This document shows, in pieces, positions 1-9,655 of a stretch of DNA of 64,000 nt (position 1 is the stretch's first letter; the number at the start of each line of letters is the position of its first letter). This stretch comes from Pelobates cultripes (taxonomy: Eukaryota > Chordata > Amphibia > Anura > Pelobatidae), in NCBI GenBank assembly GCA_933207985.1, contig OW240912.1:230095672-230159671 (forward strand). The letters are read 5' to 3'. The notes under the pieces were generated by a model. That model was not told the origin of the DNA and made no database searches. It saw nothing but the letters and a program-made list of their open reading frames with translations. Position numbers and translations under genes: made by a program.

Positions 1-1129
1 ATTTGATTAATATGATTTAAGAAATCAAAACAAGTGTATTTACTTTTAAGTTGCAATATGCTGCATGCATGTAATGCAAGTAAATCAAAATGTAGATTGA
101 AGCAGCCACATGTCTCTAAGATGCATCCTTTTAACAAGTATGCCATTGATTATGGTGTCTATGTATCCTTTCTAAACATTAACATAACAACTAATATCAC
201 TGCAAAAATGTTACAATACAGTAATAATACAAATTTAAGAAAAAAAAAATGATTCTCACAATGCTCCAAGCAACACTCAGAAATAAATTATATGGATATT
301 CAAATTGCTTTTATTCTGGCTGCCATCTTATTGTATTGCTCCTGATTTAGTTTGTTGTGCCAAAAGCGTAGGGCATAGCAAAAAAAAAAAAAAAAAAATG
401 GAAAAAAATATATGTAAAACAAGTGAAATATCTAATCAGGGTATTTATTACATCTGTGATCCAAATAAAATGAAATTGAACTGTTGGGAATTGTATCAAT
501 TTATTGCAATGGGGTTGTGTTAAATATTAAGAACTAGTCCTACTTCATGACAAATGAGATAATTACTTGTTATACCATCCTAAAGAAGTGTTCAAAACCT
601 CCAAAAGCAGTCTAAAGAATCCAGATGAGTTCCTCAGACTAATCATATTAGTAGTAGACCATAAAGGATTAAGACATCTCCACTTTTAGTACAAGTTGAT
701 TTCCTGAGCTCCATTAATCTTTAAAGGATGTTATTTATGAAACATTGTGATCTTTGCTTTATGCAAAGAATTGTTTTTAATCCATGTGGAATAAAGGTGA
801 TATATATTTTAATAGATTGGCAACCACATGTTTTTGATAATGTGACACAATGCCTTCATTCTTTGTTTATATATAGAAGAAATGTGAGGTTGGAACCCAT
901 CAAAGAACCCTTTTCGAAGTGGATGTTAATTTAGTAAGGCATACATTGTACCACATAGCAAAGCACTCTTATCATCCACATTGTAATATTTTTGCTTTAT
1001 CTGAGCTCCACCTAGACAATTTATTTTGTGCAGAATAAGTATTAAATTAGAATAATGCCATACCTCATAAGCCAGTCCTCTGCTTCACTTAGACACGTGT
1101 CAACACTGCAGGACTCTCTAGTTTTTTTG
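1..1129. other. AT-rich intergenic DNA, nothing recognised
   Basis: AT-rich sequence with short homopolymer A runs (for example near 380-398). Short open frames exist but show no family motif or codon pattern. I see no gene, RNA or mobile element here that I can support. Confidence 0.6.
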
Positions 1130-1130
1130 T

Positions 1131-1172
<42 letters not shown>
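1130..1172. repeat. (TG)n(TA)n microsatellite
   Basis: A short TG run passes directly into about 16 TA units. Simple repeat, likely length-variable. It is one of several TA/TG compound microsatellites in the window. Confidence 0.95.
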
Positions 1173-1173
<1 letters not shown>

Positions 1174-1481
1174 TATTTTTTTCAGTATTAGAAAGAATAT
1201 GATAGGCCATGTGTGAGGTTAAAGGTATTTAACGTAGAAGGAACAAGAGAACAGCATGGGCAAAGATTCAATAGCTCTACAGAAGGGAAAGGTGTTAAAG
1301 AATAGCCATATTGGCTTTTAGGGAAGTGATAGCCTTATAATTGGAATTACAGTGGATCATTACCTTGTTGAAGAAAGAAACATTGCATCAGATTTGTTGT
1401 TAAACTCATCCTTTGCTTTATTACTGTAGTCCCCCAGAACCAAGAATAGAGTTTAATGACTGATTTTTTTTTAGTGTTTTA
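1173..1481. other. Intergenic DNA, nothing recognised
   Basis: No motif, frame or repeat that I can name between the microsatellite and the L2 tail. Confidence 0.5.
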
Positions 1482-1566
1482 TGTAATGTTATGTTATGTT
1501 ATGATTTATATAGTGCCAACAAATTCCATAGCGATTTACAGTAGGTGGACGAACAGACGTAATCAA
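1482..1566 (-). mobile_element. 3' terminal fragment of an L2-type LINE (or SINE sharing that tail)
   Basis: Read on the minus strand, this matches the 3' end of the L2 element that closes the window (63900-63960): both carry a GTCTGTTCGTCCACC-like stretch, the TGTAAA block and the TATA-GCGCCA block. The plus strand begins with an ATGTT pentamer run, the equivalent of the short-repeat tail that L2-clade elements use for target priming. Only the tail is present, so it may belong to a 5'-truncated LINE or to a SINE that borrows the tail. Confidence 0.7.
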
Positions 1567-1635
1567 GTACCTTTTTTTTTTCTTAACAGTGAGTGTTCTC
1601 TGACCTAATTTCTCAGCTATTAAAATAAATTCATA

Positions 1636-1690
1636 TTATCAGCAATTATTTAGCACCAGTATATTCTGCAGCGATTAACAATTATAGAAA
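1636..1690 (-). mobile_element. Second, more diverged L2-like 3' tail
   Basis: The plus strand reads TTTAGCACCAGTATATTCTG followed by CAGCGATTAACAAT, a diverged version of the tail at 1501-1550. It lies just below the MITE at 1720. If the MITE is mentally removed, it is followed within about 150 bases by the tRNA-like block at 2240-2330, also minus strand. The two may be the ends of one short SINE. Confidence 0.45.
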
Positions 1691-1719
1691 ATGGAACGTA
1701 GTAGTAAAGAAGGCCTTGT

Positions 1720-2213
1720 TTAAAGGACCACTATAGGCACCCAGACCACTTCAGCTTAATGAAGTGGTCTGGGTGCCAGGTCCAGCTAGGTTTAACCCTT
1801 TTTGCAGTAAACATAGCAGTTTCAGAGAAACTGCTATGTTTACCTATTTGTTAATCCAGACTCTAGTGGCTTTCTCATTGACAGCCGATAGAGGCGCTTC
1901 CGCGCTTCTCACTGTGATTTTCACGGTGAGAAGACGCCAGCGTCCATAGGAAAGCATTGATAATGCTTTCCTATTTGACTGGCTGAATGCGCGCACGGCT
2001 CTTGCCACGCATGCGCATTCAGCCGATGACGGAAGAAGAGAGAGGAGAGTCCCCAGCGCCGAGGGAGCACGGCGCTGCAAAAAAAGTAAGGGATTAACCC
2101 CTTCCTCCCCCTTCAGCGCCACGGGAGTGGGACCCTGAGGGTGGGGGCACCTTCAGAGCACTATAGTGCCAGGAAAACGAGTATGTTTTCCTGGCACTAT
2201 AGTGGTCCTTTAA
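1720..2213. mobile_element. 494-bp TTAA-flanked MITE (Kolobok/T2-like)
   Basis: Termini are TTAAAGGACCACTATAG and its complement CTATAGTGGTCCTTTAA, giving perfect inverted ends that include a TTAA at each side, the usual target of Kolobok/T2 and piggyBac-type elements. Inside there are nested palindromes: the subterminal GACCACTTCAGC/ GAAGTGGTC pair near 1745-1775, AAACATAGCAGTTTC/ GAAACTGCTATGTTT at 1809-1843, and the GGAAAACGAGTATG/ TTTTCC hairpin near 2170-2195. There is no transposase frame, so it would depend on an autonomous relative. A second copy lies at 31178-31573 with the same blocks in inverted order. Family name is from memory of frog repeats. Confidence 0.8.
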
Positions 2214-2239
2214 AGCTACGAGGATTTATATCTCATTGT

Positions 2240-2330
2240 GTCCTATCGACACTTACTGGTGAGGTTGTCTAAACAGGATTCAAACCTGTGTTTCTCAGTT
2301 ATAAGGCTGTACCACTGCTGCAGTCAACTG
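2240..2330 (-). repeat. tRNA-like SINE head
   Basis: The minus strand contains a good pol III B-box-like block (GGTTTGAATCCTG, plus-strand 2274-2286) and, upstream, an A-box-like D-arm (AGCAGTGGTACAGCC, plus-strand 2309-2323). Spacing is tRNA-like. No complete cloverleaf is obvious, so I call it a tRNA-derived SINE head rather than a tRNA gene. An L2-like tail on the same strand lies beyond the MITE at 1720-2213. Confidence 0.55.
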
Positions 2331-5290
2331 AAGTTCATATATGTTCACAGTCAATACTAATTGAGAGAAAAAAAGCATGTACTCAGTAAAGCCACTCTAC
2401 AACTGATTGGTGGAAAGCTCACTATCTCAGTTAAGACAGTAAGGATTTTGTCTATTGAAAAAAAACAAAAAACCCAGAAGACTTTCTTTGTAACTAATGA
2501 TACATTCAGAACTTAAAGTTTGCTATATACAATTTACTATATTCAAACATCAACACATCTAAAACATGATTGATGTTTTGATGCTAATAGGAGGCTTTGT
2601 GTGAGTCTATGAACAACAATGCCCACAAGAAAATGTGAGTGAGTTGTGCAGTTGGTCAACTTAAGGGACAAATAGTCACGTAAAGAGAATGGAACAAATG
2701 TTTTGCCAACAAAAGATGAAATATAGGTCTGCTTCAGCTGAGCTTTCTAACAAAATTAAAAAAAACATGTTAAGGAGGCTATGTCAAGAGCTATAGCTTG
2801 TCACACTCTATTTACCTCATCAAGAATACAAAAATACAGTTTTTAACAGCTGTAACAAATACATGGATTTCAAAAGCACTTAAAGAAAATCAATGAAATG
2901 TGTTAAAAAACAAATTAAAGTATTTGAATTATCAGTAAAGATTCTGCAAATTGAGTACAACAATTTTTCTAAAATAAATGAGATTTTGCAAGGCAGATTT
3001 TCAATTACATATTTATATCAAAGAAGAATAAATGGAAATTTACTGCTATAGAAGATCATGTTGTTAGAGATATATTTAGATATGTTTTTAGAGATGCTTT
3101 AGTAAACCTTTCTTTTAAAGGCTTAATAATTTCCTCTATTGTATCCTTAATAATCAGCTGTATAATCTTTGTAGGGCAATTAGGTTCATCAAATCATGCA
3201 CAGAAATAAGTTATGAAAGCAGTACATTTCAATTATGAAACACTTTTTAACTTGGCCATTCACCTTAGTAACAAAGGAGAAATACAAATTATACTACAAT
3301 GCCAGAATAAAACTACAAAAATAATGAAATTAGAAATAAAATTGGGATATATTCAAGGTAAATGAAAAATAATATCCTCTGTGTATTTTTTAAATATTGC
3401 AAGTATTATATCATTATCCATATTTTGTGCCCAATGAGCTGTATATAAATTTACTGAAAATTATTATTAATTTGCTTATTCACAAAAAAATGAATTGCAT
3501 TGAATTTAAATTCCAGTTCTAAAATTTAGGCAAGAATATCTGATTTAGAAAGGTTCTCCACTTAGCTTTAGTCAAAGCTCACGAATTTTAGCCCTCATTT
3601 TGCAATTCAGTTTTAAATTTTATATAATTTGGAGTTTAGTATTAACAATTTTGATCTATTTAAAATTTTCATACAAAGTTTGACAACAAGAGAGAAATAA
3701 CATTGTACAATGACACATTGTAAATAACTGTGAACTATTTCTATAGATCGGTCTTATACCAGAGAATAACAAACATTCTTCAACCATTTATGGTCTACCC
3801 CATCTCTAGAGCTTTTATTTTTTGTGCTTTTCTATTATATATGAATTGAGAAATATTTGTGGTTTGACCGGGTAGAAACCATGGCATCCCTGCATAACAG
3901 GAGTTCCCCATTTACAATATGTGTATGTTTACTAAACATAGTTACCTCAAAATAACCTTATTAGCTTTCATTACCCCAAATAGTTTGGTACTCTCAAATA
4001 AAAGGAGAGTGCATATGGGACTTTAGTTTCTACCAATCCTCTAGTATTGCATCACTACCACAAAATAACCCTGTATTAACAAAGTCAGCCCCATTGTCCT
4101 CACAGGCCTAGGCAAAGCTGTCTATGAGAGCAGCGAGGAAATGCAACATGAAGTAACAGTGATCTGGGTAAAAGAGTCAAGAAAAAAGTGCAGTAATAGA
4201 AAACTGAGGACACGCATAAGACATGAAGAACAGAAGAGCAGTAAGTAAGATGAGTAAGTAACAATTACAACAAAAAGTGATAGTTAAAAGGTGCTCTAAT
4301 GCAAAATGTTTGCATAAAACAATGTAAGCTGGAAAAACACTTTAAAAAGGACTGTTCCCTCTTTCACCAATCAAAAATACATAGAAATACACTAACAGGA
4401 GGTGCGATTGGGTATTAATACTTTTCGAAACCTGTGTGAAGATGTCAAAAAAATGGCATACATGTATGAGAAAAAAAAGAAACCAATAATAGTGCAATAT
4501 GTATATAAAAAATGAGAGTAATACATACATATCATATATTTACAAAATGTATAACGGAACTATATAAATCATCACACAAGAGAATGTGATGTGAACTACT
4601 AGTGTACAGATAGAATTGTTATATAAAAAAACAATATACATAAATGAATGTGAAATATATTGGAAATATTATCAGAGAAGTGTAGAAAATATGTATCTGT
4701 TTGAATTAATTAATCTCTTTCCAGCTTTTACAGTGCATATCACTTAATGGATTGAGAGCCCTTACTTGGCTCACTGCAACATTCAATAACATGTACCAAT
4801 ATCAATTAATATTAATATTGAGTGGCAGCACATGGTCAGCGCACTCCTTGTGTATAAACAAATTCATGTGCAAATATATAACAAGATTCAAGATTTAGAA
4901 AACAAATTAGAAACACTTGTGTAAAATGATTCAAAAATATATAACTAGATTGTTTAACATAATACAAGTTCTCTTTCAATATGAGCAAATTGATATATAA
5001 GTATGTTACAAAAATAATGATTTACAAAATGTAAGAAAGCCACAAAAAAACAAAACAAAAAACTCCCTATGTGCAATCACAGCAATATGTGAATATAAAC
5101 CGTATTTATGATCTGCAAAGTATGATAAAAATATCTATTTGTATATATAAATACAGTAATATAATTTAAGCCAAAAATACACAAGTAAAATGGCCATGTT
5201 ACTGAATTGATAGAAAGAAAGCATGGCAATCTGGGCACAACCTTTCATGTGTGGACCATAGTAGTAAAAGTTACTGCATTCAAAAAATAA
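2331..5290. other. AT-rich intergenic DNA, nothing recognised
   Basis: About 3 kb of AT-rich sequence. Short frames such as the one on the minus strand at 4342-4530 are low-complexity and carry no recognisable motif. The stretch may include old, unrecognisable repeats, but I can support none. Confidence 0.55.
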
Positions 5291-5444
5291 AGGGGGTGGA
5301 ACCAGCAGCCAGACACCTCCCAAATACCTTTTCTCAAGCTCGCTTTTATCTCTGTCCCAGCAACTGATCTCATCTCCCACAACCCTGAAACTGAAACAGG
5401 GGTCACAGCTGCATCAATAGAGGCCCTTCTTTCTAAATTCGAAA

Positions 5445-6535
5445 ATGCCCAAATCAAGACGTAAACCTGGGGCACACTTCACGCGGACGCTGCTCAATCT
5501 GGAATATATCCTCAGCTGAGCACATGTGGATGATCACACAGCCAGCTCACAGCCTGACATGACAAATCAAGAGCCAGTTATGCAGCGCTTATCCCAGGAA
5601 CCTGGCACTCTAGCAGAAGGCAGTGATATATTATTAATATTGCCATATTTGTATAGCGCCAACAAATTCCGTAGTGCTTTACAATATAGGGGTCATGCTC
5701 CAAAGACCAGCGTGCCTACATAGACGCAGGCCCTGACCAATGAGGACTTACCTAAATATCCTGAGCAACAAGAGCAGTCTGGCTCTCGCAATACACAACC
5801 AGACCCCATGGAGCCCACAAAGGAGTCAGCTCCCACAATGAAACACATCCTGAAGGTCCCATTACAAGACTTTCATAAAATGCTTACCTCAGAATTAGCA
5901 ATCCTGAAGACAGATATACAAAATACTAACGACCGAGTGCGTGCCGCAGAGAAAGACATTGTGTATTTGAATATCTGCCTTTCCAATGTGCAAAGGTCCA
6001 TGTACCAGATACAAAAGCCGCAACACACAGCACTCACTGCAAATGACAGCTCTAGAAGACCAATACCAGTACAACAATGTCAAGATCCATGGCATCCCCG
6101 TGGTTATCATGACCAAAGAATTACCACACTATGTAAGAAGACTATTGGTTACTATATTGGCCCCTGTTGGGGCTATAAAAAAAGTCATTGATGAAATATA
6201 CTGGGTCTCTGGTCTTGCTAGGCACTCGCCACAAGAAGCTCGATACATCATCCTGCCCTGCATCTCCTCATAGCACAAGGGGCACATAATGACAGCATTG
6301 AGAGGCAAGAACCCACTGTCATTCGAAGAAGCACAGTTATCTTTTTATCAGGATCTAATAGGGGCTACCCTCCAGTGGCTCAAGACACTTACCCCTGTCA
6401 CACAACAGCTACAAGCTGTCAAAGTTAGCTATGGATGGGCACCCTGATGGTGACCCACAATGGGACTTCCCACACCCTCTTGTCCCGAGAACCGGAGAGC
6501 AAAATTGTCCAGCCACCTGACGATGGCGAGAGTTA
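5445..6535 (+). pseudogene. L1/Tx1-type ORF1 relic
   Basis: Begins MPKSRRKPGAHF at 5445, typical of the basic N-terminus of frog L1/Tx1 ORF1 proteins. ORF1p is an RNA-binding chaperone that coats its own mRNA. Later segments are the coiled coil (5880-5960: ELAILKTDIQNTNDRVRAAE), the RRM-proximal motif MTALEDQYQYNNVKIHGIP (6040-6100), and the C-terminal SFEEAQLSFYQDLIGATLQW block (6319-6378). The reading frame changes between these blocks and stops interrupt it, and an L2 tail is inserted at 5622-5690, so it is not functional. Start chosen by the conserved basic N-terminus. Confidence 0.75.
5622..5690 (-). mobile_element. L2-like 3' tail inserted in the ORF1 relic
   Basis: Plus strand TTTGTATAGCGCCAACAAAT and CCGTAGTGCTTTACAATATA match the complement of the L2 3' end at 63918-63960. 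A TATTATTAATATT run at its left side corresponds to the short-repeat tail. It interrupts the L1 ORF1 relic, so it inserted later. Confidence 0.7.
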
Positions 6536-6595
6536 GAACTACTCCTGCTTGACCTCCTCCATAGTCACAGCCATTCTAATGTTAATGTTTCTAAC

Positions 6596-6600
6596 ACCTG
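6596..6600. repeat. Target site duplication ACCTG (left)
   Basis: Identical to 7680-7684. The pair brackets the solo LTR exactly and shows a 5-bp staggered integration. Confidence 0.85.
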
Positions 6601-6753
6601 TGTGGCAGAACCAGCCTCGCCACTGGGCATTGGAGAAGACTGATTGCCAGCTTCCTGCCCTGTGACTATGGCCCCATGTTGAAATGCTGGATTTTCCCCT
6701 GCAAAGACCCGAAAGCCGGGTCATTCGGTACTTTCCATATGTGAGCAGTGTTA

Positions 6754-6894
6754 CCCCAGATAGCTATGCCATGGAGCCCGTTCGTATAACGAAAGACTAT
6801 GTGAAAGGCTTTGGCTCCATGGCAATTGAACTGTATGTATGTGATCTGAGCGCCATTCAGTAATAATTTGCGCTCAGATCTAAGCTATCTGGGG
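6754..6894 (+). other. Potential three-way-junction structure in LTR family A
   Basis: An outer 12-bp perfect stem (CCCCAGATAGCT with AGCTATCTGGGG) encloses two perfect 11-bp stems: GCCATGGAGCC/GGCTCCATGGC, which itself holds a TTCGT/ACGAA mini-hairpin, and GATCTGAGCGC/GCGCTCAGATC. Junction gaps are 2, 19 and 2 bases. All pairs are Watson-Crick. The function is unknown: a structured RNA signal, a DNA cruciform or a buried palindromic insertion are all possible. Confidence 0.6.
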
Positions 6895-7340
6895 ATATGT
6901 TGAATGTACCCGTTTTATGCAATAGCTGCACAGTTATATATTTTTATGTATTTTATTGTATCTTTGCTACCATGTGGCTAATGGAGGTTTGCCTCTGTCC
7001 TTGGAGATAATTGAATTACTTCCCAATTATCTCCAGGATAGAAGACTCTGTAGAACTGGTTTTGGGCAATAAAATCATGCTTCATTTGGTCAAATAGGAC
7101 ATTCCCTTAACTTTTTAACCCCAAAACGATTGCCCTGATTTTTGAGTATGTGTATATTTCAAGCATGCTGATTCTGAAAATGTATGTTTTATGTGAATGG
7201 GATGTATATTTTGGAAGTTATTAATATTTTGTAAAAACTGTATTTCTCTGCCTGTGATAATTATATTATCCATTGTGTTCAGTAATCATATCACAGGCAG
7301 AGGGGAGGATTTTGTGTGGGAGTGTGTGTGTATTGTACGG

Positions 7341-7402
7341 ATTGATTGGTTGTGTTTCAAAACCCTGTGGGCAGTACTATGTTTGTGGATTGTGAATAAA
7401 AG
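7341..7402 (+). promoter_or_regulatory. LTR promoter-like elements
   Basis: An inverted CCAAT box (ATTGG, 7345-7349) is followed about 50 bases later by a TATA-like GAATAAAAG at 7394. The related LTR at 35260-35932 has the same order on its own sense strand (CCATTGG then CATAAAAGG). The second motif contains AATAAA, so it could serve as a polyadenylation signal instead. Confidence 0.4.
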
Positions 7403-7679
7403 AGGCTGTATGTGCCAGTACATTCAGTTCTGCTTGACCTCTAAACGAAGTGTCGTCTCGTTATTGGGGGAATTGGATTGTATGCTGATTGCCAGGAGTG
7501 TAAGCTGATTGTATGCTTTTCCTGTTCAGCTGCTTACGGCATTCATATGCTTGAGAGCATTCGTATGCTTCTCCGGTTTGGTGGTTGTGGTGTCTGCTGC
7601 AGTGCTTGGAGTCCTCAGGAAGCTCTAGGAGCATCTTTCAATGGAGGTACCCAGTCGGGGTGCCAGGCGATCCGTTACA

Positions 7680-7684
7680 ACCTG
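7680..7684. repeat. Target site duplication ACCTG (right)
   Basis: Matches 6596-6600. The host L1-like sequence continues from here with GTTACCAGG. Confidence 0.85.
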
Positions 7685-8215
7685 TTACCAGGTTTTTGTT
7701 TATGCTTCTTTGGTAGAATCCACAATAAGCGTTTATTTTGTTTATAACTACCTCCTATAGACGCCACCAGAGACTGCGCTCATGTTTGATATTATACTTC
7801 CTAGTAAATCCCTCCCACCTGTTGAGAAATTACCCCTCCCCTGCTGCCCCCTTTGTCAGGGGTATCAAACATTGCAAAGTAAACCTTGCTACACATCACT
7901 AACCATAATAATCACACTAGTGCCTTGCCCGTTCACACATTTCCATGGACAGGCTAGTCGCGCAGCTTATTTGTGCTCTGAATCTCACTCCTATTACTGG
8001 CTCAGCAAAAATTAATGCAACGCATTGTCTGCTATACCTTCAGTACACAAGTTCTACCAGATTCACACCAAGTTTTTTGTTTTCATTTAAACCCCAGCAC
8101 TGTATTACTTATCTCGACTTTAAGTTATTTTGATTAGACTGTAATCGCTGTTGTTGCATTATGGGCAAATTTGTACCTATCTTGCACTGCAAAATAAAGA
8201 ATTATAAAAAAAAAA
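7685..8215 (+). other. 3' region and poly(A) end of the interrupted L1-like element
   Basis: Non-coding C-rich then AT-rich sequence ending in AATAAA (8194-8199) and a short A tract. It shows no RT or endonuclease motifs, so it looks like a 3' UTR joined almost directly to ORF1. Confidence 0.55.
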
Positions 8216-8342
8216 TTGAATGCAATCAATTAAAATACATATATTTGCAGAGTGCATATACAGTAAAAAGAAGGTGGATGAATGAACTTAATCAACTTAG
8301 CATGCATATATCTCCTTACAAAGAACAACCAAGTGATATAAA

Positions 8343-8400
8343 TGTGTTGTGTTTAAAAGTCGTTGTGTACAGCAGACATATACTCCAAGGAATCCATGCA
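8343..8400 (+). repeat. Direct repeat, copy 1
   Basis: Shares TGTACAGCAGA, then ATATACTCCAAGGAATCCAT and the preceding GTTGTGTTTAAAAG with 9417-9473, with only a handful of differences. The flanks differ. Origin unknown. Confidence 0.7.
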
Positions 8401-8769
8401 TAAAAAAGAATTTAGGCAAAAACATGGTTCTTTGTTGAACTAATTTGACTATGCCCACCCAGAGATTTATTTTGAAAATGTAAGTCTTATGGCTTGTTTG
8501 GTGTGTGCAGATCTGTGTTTACAATGCATTTATTTTTCCACTGATTTTCAGGTGGAAGGGGTTTTCAATCACCTTTTCCCCCACTATAACTCTATTGGTT
8601 TGTGCTCCACAAGTAATGCCAAGCCTCAATAGCAAACCAGTAACCAACCTCATGCTGATGAGTTGCATTAACAATGAAACAGCTGTCCCTGAGTCAGGCT
8701 AGGCTGCCCTCTCTCACCTCTCCTCTTTGTCTGTTGTATAGAGCTCTTTGCTGAGTCCATCAGATGAAA
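8401..8769. other. Intergenic DNA, nothing recognised
   Basis: No motif that I can name. The 3' side may include the degraded upstream part of the RT fragment that follows. Confidence 0.4.
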
Positions 8770-9100
8770 CCCAGAGATTAGAGGGATCACCTCACCAGGA
8801 TCCAGAGGAAAATAATTTAAGTACTCAATATACTTGGATGATATCACCATCTTCTGCCAAGCAGTGAGAGCACTTAGGAATACCTGCAACTACTTCAGTA
8901 GAGCTTCAGGAGCGCAGATCACATATGGGAAGTCAGAGACTATGCTTTTTGGTAGTGGGACATAACCACAGATCCTCTCCCCATTTCCATCAAAACCAAC
9001 TGTTCAAGACTGTTAAACAGCATGTTCACAGACTATATGATGATAGAGAGCCTTGGTGAAGAAGAGGACTGAGGAAAAAAACGTCAAGACTCCTTGAGAC
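8770..9100 (+). pseudogene. LINE reverse transcriptase fragment (YLDD box)
   Basis: One frame reads YLDDITIFCQAVRALRN (from 8830) followed by YFSRASGAQITYGKSETML and F-G, ending at a stop near 8961. This matches the catalytic Y-x-DD strand and following helix of non-LTR RTs, where a typical form is YADD, about 20 residues, then F-x-x-ASG-x-x-x-x-x-x-K-S-E. The A to L change in the second position and a stop upstream indicate a relic. The clade is uncertain (Tx1- or Rex-like). Downstream to about 9100 is probably the same element but is not readable. Confidence 0.6.
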
Positions 9101-9416
9101 TTGGAGCCCACTCAAACTAATATTCAATCACCTAATGGAGAAGCGGATATCCCCCATATGCCCCAATCAATAATTTTATTGGAAATGCATAAGCACATTA
9201 TAATATGTATGGTTGGTAGTCTGTATTTGGGCACTAATAAAGGTCTCATTCTGGTAAAATGTCTAATATGGACCAATAACAATGTATAATGTGTTTAAAG
9301 TATGCTGTTGCACAGGAAAGTTTTACCCATTAAAGTGTGTATGGTAATAAACAATTATTTTTCTCAATCGAAAAAAGCTGTCCGAGAGTGGTTATCTGAC
9401 TTTGCACCTCTTCCTG
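9101..9416. other. Intergenic DNA, nothing recognised
   Basis: No recognisable motif between the RT scrap and the second direct repeat. Confidence 0.4.
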
Positions 9417-9473
9417 AGTTGTGTTTAAAAGCTGTTATGTACAGCAGATATATACTCCAAGGAATCCATTTAT
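9417..9473 (+). repeat. Direct repeat, copy 2
   Basis: Near-copy of 8343-8400, about 1.07 kb downstream and in the same orientation. Confidence 0.7.
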
Positions 9474-9655
9474 ATACAATGTAAATTCATATATGCGAAT
9501 CATGTATATCCAGTGTAACTAACCACCGCATTTCTCATCCACCAAACCTCTTACTGAAGTCCCCCCCCCTTCCATTTTTTCTCTATGCCAAAGAATTCCA
9601 TACCTGTGGGGTCACTATTGTGATATTGTTGAAAGTGTATTAGAGCACCGTGATT

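Larger units (their letters stand above)
6601..7679 (+). mobile_element. Solo LTR, 1079 bp, with hairpin-rich interior (family A)
   Basis: Begins TGTGGCAG and ends CGTTACA (TG...CA ends) and is bracketed by a perfect 5-bp duplication ACCTG, as expected for an LTR retrotransposon reduced by recombination to one LTR. It sits inside the L1-like element. Orientation follows the promoter-like order: inverted CCAAT (7345-7349), then a TATA-like GAATAAAAG (7394-7402). It holds several perfect inverted repeats: 6754-6765/6883-6894, 6768-6778/6813-6823, 6843-6853/6870-6880, 7003-7013/7024-7034 and 7246-7258/7290-7302. A diverged relative lies on the minus strand at 35260-35932. No coding sequence. Superfamily (retroviral or Gypsy) cannot be told from an LTR alone. 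Confidence 0.85.
5291..8215 (+). mobile_element. L1/Tx1-like element carrying ORF1 only, split by a solo LTR
   Basis: It starts with a GGGGGTGGAACCAG-type 5' UTR, contains an ORF1 relic (5445-6535), and ends with AATAAAGAATTATAAAAAAA at 8194-8215, a poly(A) 3' end. Between the end of ORF1 and the 3' end there is only about 60 bases on the left of the LTR and about 530 bases on the right. None of this shows endonuclease or RT motifs. With the LTR (6601-7679) removed the element is about 1.85 kb, far below an L1 with ORF2. It may be an ORF1-only non-autonomous LINE (HAL1-like) or an internally deleted copy. A similar layout recurs at 27672-29680. Confidence 0.65.

Noticed and set aside
2240..2330. 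Functional tRNA gene
   Set aside because: A- and B-box-like motifs are present, but acceptor and anticodon stems are not convincingly paired, and the context is SINE-like.
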